In this document: positions 27,357 to 34,670 of the stretch, piece by piece
How positions within the stretch are numbered: the first letter of the stretch is position 1
Layout: every line of letters starts with the position of its first letter
Assembly: GCA_947167455.1 (NCBI GenBank)
Contig: CAMVIB010000017.1
Location: 1 to 56,089, forward strand
Direction of reading: 5' to 3'
DNA: 56,089 bases
Source of the DNA: an uncultured Prevotellaceae bacterium
GTDB taxonomy: Bacteria > Bacteroidota > Bacteroidia > Bacteroidales > Bacteroidaceae
Notes under the pieces: generated by a model
The model's input: the letters and a program-made list of their open reading frames with translations, nothing else
Databases searched by the model: none
What the model was told of the DNA's origin: nothing
Made by a program: the position numbers and the translations under genes

Positions 27357-29374
27357 CTCACCGACGAAAACCCCGTGGAATAGCTTATCTCCTTCACGCT
27401 CATGTCGCCACGCAGCAGCATTTCGGCTGCGTGGCGCAGACGCACGGTGCGGATGAACTCCGTGGGCGATTGTCCCGTGGCACCCTGTATCTTGCGGTAG
27501 AGCGTCATGCGGCTCACACACAGGTCGCGGCTCAGGAGCTCCACGTTGTAGGCATCGTCGCTCAGGTGTTTCTCCACGCATGCCATGGCATCGCGGAGAA
27601 ACGGCGAGCATTCTATGGCTTTGCTGTTTGACGAATCTCCATCGACAGCCCCATCCTTGCCAGTCTCCTCCTCGTCTGCGTGAGTGGTCTCTGGGATATA
27701 TGATTCCGCGTCCTGGCTGGCAGCTGCACGCTGCACCGCGTCGGCAGATGCCGTATCGGCTATGGTGCGCAACTTGAGCTCCTTGATTTGTGCGATGAAG
27801 CGTCGGCTCTGACGGCGCAATATATAATAATGTATAAGCAGCAGGATGAGCATGGCCGCCACGAGAGTGTAGCCCACACACATCCACCATGCCGTCAGCC
27901 ACTGCGGCATACGTTCCACCACCATCCCGCGCTGCGGCTGGCACCAACGCCTGCCAGGCTGCGTCTCATGCATCTCGATGCTATATGCACCTTCGGCCTC
28001 AATGCTACGCTGTCGCAGTGTGTGTCGTGCGGGGTCATAGAGGCGGACGTAGCGCTCGTGGGCTATGACGAGGCGCCCACAGCTGTCACCACGGAGCGCC
28101 ACCACAGCGTCGCCATGTTCGTTGGCTGCATAGTCGTCGGTGGTCAAACGGCCGTTGCGCAGCGCATGTAGCATCCCGTAGATGGTACCCAGCCACAGCG
28201 TGCCATCGGTGGTGAAGGCCATTGCCGACACGTCGGCCATGTGGGGCAGCACCACCACATCCTCCGCAGTGCCGACAGCGCGGCGTATGTCATGGCCCGT
28301 GCTGAACCACAGGCATCCTTTGTCATCAGCAGCCCACGCCGTGGGACGTGTTGTCAGCCCCCATGCCAGTCGCACGGAGTCGGCATCAAAGTCCGTCGGC
28401 GTTTGGATTGCAGCCCATGCCGGGGCAACGGTTTCAGAGTCGTCAACGGCGTATGAGGGCCTGTCGCCAGCAGCCACGAGCACACGCCCCCGGCAGTCCA
28501 GCGTCATACGCCCCGCCGCCATGCCTGCCATGATGCTGTCCGTGGGTGCAGCCGTCAGCTGTGCGCCCGTGTGGAACAGGCGCACGCCGCCCATGGTGCT
28601 CGCCCACAGCCGCGCTCCGTCGGCCGATGCCTGCAGGTCGGTACATACACCTATGGATGCCTCGGGCTGCGGGTGCACGGTGCCGCTGCCAGGGTCGTAG
28701 CGTACAATGCCTCGTCCGGCAGTACCCACCCACAGCGTGCCGTCGGCGACATCAGCCAGGTCGGTAGGCGCGACATCCAGCGGCCACGGCATCTGGCGGA
28801 ATGCTCCGTCGCTACACCGCAGCAGCCCGCCACCCCAGAGCGTTGCCCACAGTAGTCCGCTGGCATCTTCGAAGAGGTGAGAGACATATTTCCCGTGTGC
28901 ATCGTATGTGGCTACAAGGTGCAGGTCACGGTCAAAGTAGTATATCTTCTTGTTTGCCGTCAGCAGTAGGTCGCCGTTGCGGGTCACGAGGATGTCGTCC
29001 ACGCGTTTGTCGTCCACTTCCTCCAGACGCCGTATGGAGAAGTCTGCCTTGTCCAGCACACACGCCCCGTGGAAGGTGCCGACGATGATGCATCCCCGCA
29101 TCTGTGCCAGACAGGCCACGTTGTTGCTTCCAAGCAGGTCGGGACGTGAGGCCTCGTTGCGAAACACGTCGATGGCACAGCCGTCATCGCGGCAGAGACC
29201 GCCACCCTCGGTGGCATACCACAGGGCGCCCTCGTCATCCTGCATCACATATAGCACATGCCCCGACGGCAGCTGTTCCTGGTTGGGAAGCATCAGCAGG
29301 GCGGGCGCTGCGGCGGTCCCTAAGGCCGGCAGCAACATGCACAGAGGTATCAAAAAGGAGCTTTTTCGTAACAT
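27212..29374 (-). CDS. Membrane-spanning propeller-AraC regulator (kinase-less hybrid sensor)
   Basis: This 720-residue protein starts at MLRKSSFL with a signal peptide. The periplasmic part (about 25-490) consists of repeats such as DDEGALWYATEGGGL and DGTLWVGTAGRGIVRYD, typical of the two-component-regulator propeller. One membrane segment follows (WWMCVGYTLVAAMLILLLIHYYI, about 500-522), then a short charged linker and an AraC-type DNA-binding domain (SRDLCVSRMTLYRKIQGATG, EISYSTGFSSVSYFSRCF). It has the plan of a Bacteroides hybrid two-component sensor but no histidine kinase and no receiver domain. It probably senses pectin oligosaccharides and controls the adjacent enzymes. Its last 48 codons overlap the GH53 gene tail to tail. 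Confidence 0.88.
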   Translation of the reverse strand: MLRKSSFLIPLCMLLPALGTAAAPALLMLPNQEQLPSGHVLYVMQDDEGALWYATEGGGLCRDDGCAIDVFRNEASRPDLLGSNNVACLAQMRGCIIVGTFHGACVLDKADFSIRRLEEVDDKRVDDILVTRNGDLLLTANKKIYYFDRDLHLVATYDAHGKYVSHLFEDASGLLWATLWGGGLLRCSDGAFRQMPWPLDVAPTDLADVADGTLWVGTAGRGIVRYDPGSGTVHPQPEASIGVCTDLQASADGARLWASTMGGVRLFHTGAQLTAAPTDSIMAGMAAGRMTLDCRGRVLVAAGDRPSYAVDDSETVAPAWAAIQTPTDFDADSVRLAWGLTTRPTAWAADDKGCLWFSTGHDIRRAVGTAEDVVVLPHMADVSAMAFTTDGTLWLGTIYGMLHALRNGRLTTDDYAANEHGDAVVALRGDSCGRLVIAHERYVRLYDPARHTLRQRSIEAEGAYSIEMHETQPGRRWCQPQRGMVVERMPQWLTAWWMCVGYTLVAAMLILLLIHYYILRRQSRRFIAQIKELKLRTIADTASADAVQRAAASQDAESYIPETTHADEEETGKDGAVDGDSSNSKAIECSPFLRDAMACVEKHLSDDAYNVELLSRDLCVSRMTLYRKIQGATGQSPTEFIRTVRLRHAAEMLLRGDMSVKEISYSTGFSSVSYFSRCFRTMYGVPPTQFGSATTADVRDPRRMPSDADEVLATSTPESE

Positions 29375-29392
29375 TATGGCCAAAAAGTGTTG

Positions 29393-29400
29393 CAAATATA
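29393..29400 (-). promoter_or_regulatory. -7 element for the propeller-AraC gene
   Basis: The minus strand reads TATATTTG 18 bp upstream of the chosen start at 29374. No TTTG at the usual distance is visible. Confidence 0.45.
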
Positions 29401-29430
29401 TAACAAACGAGAAGAAAGTGACCATAATGC

Positions 29431-29461
29431 CTTGGCGTTTTAAGGTAATTTAGTAATTTTG
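29431..29461 (+). promoter_or_regulatory. Promoter for the GH43-GH51-GH53-esterase operon
   Basis: CTTG (29431-29434), exactly 19 bases, then TAATTTTG (29454-29461) matches the Bacteroidetes consensus except for one base. It lies 74 bp before the GH43 start and is divergent from the regulator gene, so the regulator may bind in this 161-bp gap. Confidence 0.7.
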
Positions 29462-29535
29462 CCTCCGCAGATGCGTTGGCATCGCTACCTTAGAACCTAT
29501 CATTAACCAATCAACATAACACAAACGACACTACA

Positions 29536-30552
29536 ATGAGAAAGACAATCTTGACGCTCGTGGCAACCATGCTCGCCACGACGCTCGTGGCACAAGGCCC
29601 CGGCCGCCGTTTCCGCCGCGAGGCATTCACCACCGACACCCCCATGGTCCACGACCCCGTCATGGCCCTTGAGGACAGCACCTACTATCTCTTTGCCACA
29701 GGCATGGGCATCCAGCGCATGACCTCTCGCGACCGCCACACGTGGACGGTGTCCCATCAGCCCGTGATGACCGTCATCCCCGGCTGGACCACCGACTCCG
29801 TTCCCGGCTTCGGCAACCACGTGTGGGCCCCTGATGTCATCCGCTGGCACGGCCAGTGGTGGATGGCCTACAGCTGCTCCACCTTCGGCAAGAACGGCTC
29901 GGCCATAGGGCTGCTGTCTGCGCGCTCGCTGCGCCACAACATGTGGAAGGACGAGGGATGCATCGTCACCTCGCGCTCCAAGCGCGACGAGTGGAACGCT
30001 ATCGACCCCAACTTCATCATCGACGAGACGGACACGCCGTGGCTCGTGTGGGGTTCGTTCTGGGACGGCATACAGCTGGCCCGCCTCGACTCCACCATGC
30101 ACCTCGCCGCCGGCGAGCGCCCGCGCACCATCGCCCGGCGCTACGATCCGGCCTACAAGAACGCCGCCCCCAATCCCACGTCGCGCTTTGCCGGCACCAA
30201 TGCTATCGAGGCACCCTTCATCTTCCGCCATGGCGACTACTACTATCTCTTCGTCTCGTGGGACTACTGCTGCCGGGGCGCCAAGAGCAACTACCGCGTT
30301 GCCGTGGGCCGCAGCCGCAGCGTGGCAGGCCCCTACCTGGACCGCGAGGGCAAGGACATGCTCCTTGGTGGCGGCACGCTCGTCATCGAGGGCGACAAGG
30401 TGCAGTGGGATGCCGCCGGCCACTGTGCGGCCTATGCCTTCCCCGACGGCGACATCTTCGTCTGCCACGGCTACAGCGCCACCCAGAACGGCGCCGCACT
30501 GCTCATACAGCGCCCCATCCGCTGGACGGCCGACGGCTGGCCCGAGCTGTAA
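29536..30552 (+). CDS. GH43 enzyme, probable endo-alpha-1,5-L-arabinanase
   Basis: This 338-residue secreted protein (signal peptide about 1-19) is a single five-blade propeller. The three GH43 acidic residues are visible: Asp40 in VHDPVM, Asp157 in AIDPNF, Glu225 in AIEAPF. The C-terminal AGHCAAYAFPDGDIFVCHGY and LIQRPIRWTADGWPEL resemble endo-arabinanases, whose histidine near GH coordinates the active-site ion. The family also includes arabinofuranosidases and xylosidases, so the exact bond is inferred. It is the first gene of an operon that next encodes an arabinofuranosidase. Confidence 0.9.
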   Translation: MRKTILTLVATMLATTLVAQGPGRRFRREAFTTDTPMVHDPVMALEDSTYYLFATGMGIQRMTSRDRHTWTVSHQPVMTVIPGWTTDSVPGFGNHVWAPDVIRWHGQWWMAYSCSTFGKNGSAIGLLSARSLRHNMWKDEGCIVTSRSKRDEWNAIDPNFIIDETDTPWLVWGSFWDGIQLARLDSTMHLAAGERPRTIARRYDPAYKNAAPNPTSRFAGTNAIEAPFIFRHGDYYYLFVSWDYCCRGAKSNYRVAVGRSRSVAGPYLDREGKDMLLGGGTLVIEGDKVQWDAAGHCAAYAFPDGDIFVCHGYSATQNGAALLIQRPIRWTADGWPEL

Positions 30553-30608
30553 ACCTTGTCATCAATCCCGATCAGCCATACATAAACTAACGACAACACA
30601 TACACTCC

Positions 30609-33143
30609 ATGCACAAGAAGACCCTCTCCGCAGCATTGCTGCTCGTCTGCGCCATAGGCTCGCAGGCACAGACCGACCCCATCCGCATCGACCTCGCACA
30701 AAAAGGTGCAGTGGTCTCACCTGACCTCTACGGCATCTTCTTCGAGGAAATCAACCACGCCGGCGACGGCGGCCTCTATGCCGAGCTGGTGCAGAACCGC
30801 GGCTTCGAGGAACACGTTCTGCCCTCGGGCATGACCTACCGCAAAGGCCGCGCCTGGGCCCCCGATGCAATGAACTACGAGCACCGCACCAACCGCAAGT
30901 GGAACATCCCCTGGAACATGGAGGAAAAGAAGATGACAGGTTGGCGCGTTGAAGGGCGGCAGGCCAGCGTCAAGCACGCTGTCGTAGCGCCCACCCCCCC
31001 CCTGCACGCCAACACCCCCAACGCCATGCGACTCGACATCAAGAAGGTGGACGATGGCGGCCGCGCCGTGCTCGTCAACAGCGGCTACTGGGGCATGGGC
31101 CTGCAGACCGGCGAGAAGTATGACCTGCGCTTCTACGTGCGCAGCACCAATTACTGCGGCACCATCACAGCGCGCCTCGTCGATGGCGAGACAGGCGCAT
31201 CGCTCGCCGCTGCCGAGTTCAAGAGCCGCGAGCTGAAGGATTGGACGGAACTCACGGCAACGCTCTCGCCCACGGCCTCAGCCTCCAAGGGCGAGCTGGC
31301 GCTGGAGTTCGACAAGCCGGGCACTGTACACGTCGATTATGTGTCGCTCTTCCCGCAGCACACCTTCATGGGTCGAAAGAACGGCCAGCGTGCCGACGTG
31401 GCCCAGATGCTTGTCGACCTGCACCCGCGCTTCATGCGCTGGCCGGGCGGCTGCATCATCGAAGGCGCCACGTATGAGAATCGCGTGAAATGGAAGGAGA
31501 CACTCGGCGACCCCATGACGCGCCGCGGCGAGTGGGACCTCTGGAGCTACCGGGCCACGTGGGGCATGGGCTACCACGAGTTCCTGCAATTCTGCGAGGA
31601 CCTGCACATGGACGCCATGTTCGTCGATAACGCCGGCATGGCATGCTCCGTGCGCAACGGCGACTTCGTGAGCAGCGATGCCGACATGGAGGCCGTCGTG
31701 CAGGACTTCCGCGATGCCATCGACTACGCCCTGGCCGACCCCGCCACCAATGAGTGGGCACGCCGCCGCGCCGAGGCCGGACACCCCGCGCCATTCCCCC
31801 TGAAGTATGTCGAGATTGGCAACGAGAACGTCGGGCCGGAGTATGTCACACACTTCAACTACATATACAAGAAGCTCAGCGCCGAGTACCCGCACATTAC
31901 GTTCATCAACACCCTGGGCCACACCGACCCGCTGCTGCAGGGCGTGCCCGGCACATACATGGTTGACCCCCACTGGTACCGCAACCCCGACTTCTTCTTT
32001 GCCAACAACCATCTCTTCGACGACGCGCCACGCACCCACGACATCTACGTGGGCGAATATGCCTGCAACGGTGGCGTCGGGGCCGGCAACCTGCTGGCAG
32101 CGCTCAGCGAGGCAGCCTTCATCATGGGCATGGAGCGCAACAGCGACGTGGTCAAGATGAGCAGCTACGCACCCCTGTTCGAGAACGAGAACCACCGCGA
32201 CTGGCCCTGCAACCTCATCCACATCAACAGCACGCAAGTCTTTGGCCGCGCTTCCTACTATGTGCAGCAGATGGCCGCCCAGCACCGACCCACATACAAT
32301 GTCTTCGTCAGCGAACCCACCACGGCCGAACCCGCCCAGCCCTTTGCTGCCGGCGGCATCGGCCTGGGCAGCTATGCCACACAGTGTGAGTACAAGGACG
32401 TGAGCGTGACAACAGCCGACGGCCATGTACACCGCTTCAGCCCCCAGCAGCTACAGGGCCGGCGCGGCTCGTGGGCGGTCGCCGGCGAGCTGCTGCAGCA
32501 GACATCCGACGCTCGCACGTCGCTGGCCATGCTGCCCGCCATCAGCAGCGACACCTACACCCTCCAGCTCAAGGCCCGCAAGACAGGCGGCATGGAAGGC
32601 TTCTTCATCTTCTTCTCGCTCGACGAGAGCGGCCGCAACGGCTACGGCGTGAACATAGGCGGATGGAACAACCACACCACCGCCGTGCAACCCATGCGCG
32701 GCGGCCGTCTGACCGACGTCGTCAGCCGCCGTGTGCGCCAGAGTGTTGAGACAGGCCGCTGGTACGACGTGAAGCTCGTGGTGACGCCCATGGCTGCCAC
32801 CCTCTACGTCGATGGTCAGGAGACGACGGTGGCCCGCCCCGCCGAACCCACCCACCACTTCTGCCAGACGGGCTATGACGAGGCCACGGGCGAGCTTGTG
32901 GTGAAGGTGGTCAACGCCACCGACCGCCCCTACAGCCGCCGTTTCGACATCGCCGGCGCAGCCAACGTCATGCCCACCGGACGCGTCATCACCCTCTCGG
33001 GCGACGCCCGCGACGAGAACACCTTCGAGCAGCCCACGCGCCTCGCTCCCGTCGAGACCCGCTACGGCCGCTTCGGCAAACAGTTCAGCTACGAATTCGC
33101 GCCCATGTCGTTCACCGTCATGCGCATCAAGGCCAGCAAATAA
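30609..33143 (+). CDS. GH51 alpha-L-arabinofuranosidase
   Basis: This 844-residue secreted enzyme (signal peptide about 1-20) removes terminal arabinose. The mature start VSPDLYGIFFEEINHAGDGG is diagnostic. A CBM4-like beta domain lies at about 95-250, then the barrel with acid/base in YVEIGNENVGPEY and nucleophile in VGEYACNGG. The C-terminal GH51 beta domain is interrupted by a LamG/concanavalin-like insert (about 615-740). It is 56 bp after GH43; the pair would break arabinan down to arabinose. Confidence 0.93.
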   Translation: MHKKTLSAALLLVCAIGSQAQTDPIRIDLAQKGAVVSPDLYGIFFEEINHAGDGGLYAELVQNRGFEEHVLPSGMTYRKGRAWAPDAMNYEHRTNRKWNIPWNMEEKKMTGWRVEGRQASVKHAVVAPTPPLHANTPNAMRLDIKKVDDGGRAVLVNSGYWGMGLQTGEKYDLRFYVRSTNYCGTITARLVDGETGASLAAAEFKSRELKDWTELTATLSPTASASKGELALEFDKPGTVHVDYVSLFPQHTFMGRKNGQRADVAQMLVDLHPRFMRWPGGCIIEGATYENRVKWKETLGDPMTRRGEWDLWSYRATWGMGYHEFLQFCEDLHMDAMFVDNAGMACSVRNGDFVSSDADMEAVVQDFRDAIDYALADPATNEWARRRAEAGHPAPFPLKYVEIGNENVGPEYVTHFNYIYKKLSAEYPHITFINTLGHTDPLLQGVPGTYMVDPHWYRNPDFFFANNHLFDDAPRTHDIYVGEYACNGGVGAGNLLAALSEAAFIMGMERNSDVVKMSSYAPLFENENHRDWPCNLIHINSTQVFGRASYYVQQMAAQHRPTYNVFVSEPTTAEPAQPFAAGGIGLGSYATQCEYKDVSVTTADGHVHRFSPQQLQGRRGSWAVAGELLQQTSDARTSLAMLPAISSDTYTLQLKARKTGGMEGFFIFFSLDESGRNGYGVNIGGWNNHTTAVQPMRGGRLTDVVSRRVRQSVETGRWYDVKLVVTPMAATLYVDGQETTVARPAEPTHHFCQTGYDEATGELVVKVVNATDRPYSRRFDIAGAANVMPTGRVITLSGDARDENTFEQPTRLAPVETRYGRFGKQFSYEFAPMSFTVMRIKASK

Positions 33144-33150
33144 CCTTCCC

Positions 33151-33573
33151 ATGAACAGCCATATACTATCCATACTTATGCTTGCGCTGACGATTATCCC
33201 CACCGGCGCAGCGGCCCAGGCCATCACGGCTGGCCAACACACCCGAGTCGAGACCACCAACGGCCACATCGAGGGCTATCAGGACGGCCACATCTTCACC
33301 TTCAAAGGCATACGCTACGCCAAGGCCGAGCGCTTCATGCCACCCGAGCGAGCAGCGCGAGATGACGGGTGCCACGCCCGAGGCATACCGCTTCGAGAGC
33401 CTCGTCAGCAGCATCTGGCTCGCATTCATCCGCACAGTTGACAACAAATGCCGCCCACCACAGCAACCGCCCCCACCAGCCCGTGGCATGACCTGCGCGG
33501 CAACGCCGTCGCAGCTCCACAGAGGAGCGGGATATACATCCGCAAAGGACACAAATATGTCATCAAGAAATAA
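33151..33573 (+). pseudogene. Remnant of a secreted type-B carboxylesterase
   Basis: Three pieces in different frames look like parts of one former esterase of about 500 residues. The first (from 33151) has a signal peptide and VETTNGHIEGYQDG...FKGIRYAKAERFMPPE, the N-terminal signature of type-B carboxylesterases. The second (about 33359-33447) reads TPEAYRFESLVSSIWLAFIRT, resembling their C-terminal end. The third (33449-33573) reads WHDLRGNAVAAPQRSGIYI and RKGHKYVIKK, a sorting-type tail. The catalytic centre is gone, so a large internal deletion plus frameshifts is the simplest explanation. Confidence 0.8.
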
Positions 33574-33586
33574 AAGACCTGCAACA

Positions 33587-34657
33587 ATGAAAAGACGACT
33601 ACTGACACTACTGCTTATGGCCATGCCGCTCATGGCCGGCGCATGGCAGCCCACCGACACCACGACGGCAGCCCGGGACTTCGTCAAGGGCGCCGACGTA
33701 GGCTTCCTACAGGGACAGGAGCGACGCGGGGTCGTGTTCCACGACCGCCAGGGACGCCAACGCGAATGTCTGGAGCTGCTCCGCACCGACTACCAGCTCT
33801 CGGCCATTCGCATGCGCGTGTGGGTGAACCCACGCGGCGGCACGTGCGACAAGCATGAGCTGCTGGCCATGGGCCGCCGCGCCAAGGCCCTGGGCATGGA
33901 CTTCATGGTCGATTTCCATTATGCCGACTCGTGGGCCGACCCTGCCAAGCAACCCATACCAGCCGCCTGGCAAGGCCACACCTACGAGCAGATGCTCCAG
34001 GACGTGCGCCTACACACCATCGACGTGCTCACGCTGCTGCGACAGAACGACATCACGCCACGCTGGGTGCAGGTGGGCAACGAGACGGCCAACGGCCTTC
34101 TCTGGCCCATGGGCCACATCGAGCAGAACCCAGCACAGTATGCGGGCTTCATCCACGCCGGCTACGATGCCGTCAAGGAGGTGTTCCCCGAGGCCATCGT
34201 CATCGTCCACCTGGACCGTGGCCACAAGCAGGAGCTCTACGACTGGAACCTCGACACCGTGCTCCGCTATGGCGGCAAGTTCGACATGGTGGGCATGTCG
34301 CTCTATCCCTATTGGGCCACCAAGGGCGGCACGCCAGAGCAGGACAACAAGATTATCACCGACTGCATCGCCAACATACGCCACGTGAGCCAAAAGTACA
34401 ACTGCGACGTGATGATCGTGGAGACGGGCTTCGAGGTCGATGAGCAGCACCCCGAAAAGATGGAAGAGGGCCGCCGACAGCTCGCACGCGTCATCCGCGA
34501 GGCGCGCACACAGACCGACGGCCACTGCCGGGGCGTATTCTATTGGGAACCACAGTGCCTGCCCGGAGGCTACAAGCTCGGTGCCTTCGGCAGCAACGCC
34601 GCCCCCACAGCCATCATGGAGGGTTTCGTCGAGGACAGCGAAAAGTCACACCATTAA
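33587..34657 (+). CDS. Second GH53 endo-beta-1,4-galactanase
   Basis: This 356-residue secreted enzyme starts at MKRRLLTL (signal peptide about 1-19); upstream codons in the frame belong to the dead esterase. It is the bare GH53 barrel with acid/base in VQVGNETANG (Glu166) and nucleophile in IVETGFE (Glu279). It shares FMVDFHYADSWADPAKQPIPAAW-like core blocks with the first GH53 (25515) but differs widely in loops and lacks the C-terminal domains. It therefore looks like a distinct paralogue, not a recent copy. Confidence 0.93.
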   Translation: MKRRLLTLLLMAMPLMAGAWQPTDTTTAARDFVKGADVGFLQGQERRGVVFHDRQGRQRECLELLRTDYQLSAIRMRVWVNPRGGTCDKHELLAMGRRAKALGMDFMVDFHYADSWADPAKQPIPAAWQGHTYEQMLQDVRLHTIDVLTLLRQNDITPRWVQVGNETANGLLWPMGHIEQNPAQYAGFIHAGYDAVKEVFPEAIVIVHLDRGHKQELYDWNLDTVLRYGGKFDMVGMSLYPYWATKGGTPEQDNKIITDCIANIRHVSQKYNCDVMIVETGFEVDEQHPEKMEEGRRQLARVIREARTQTDGHCRGVFYWEPQCLPGGYKLGAFGSNAAPTAIMEGFVEDSEKSHH

Positions 34658-34670
34658 CAACCACTTCAAT

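Noticed and set aside
31278..32432. 384-codon antisense frame opposite GH51
   Set aside because: No domain, biased composition, and the GH51 gene fully explains the region.
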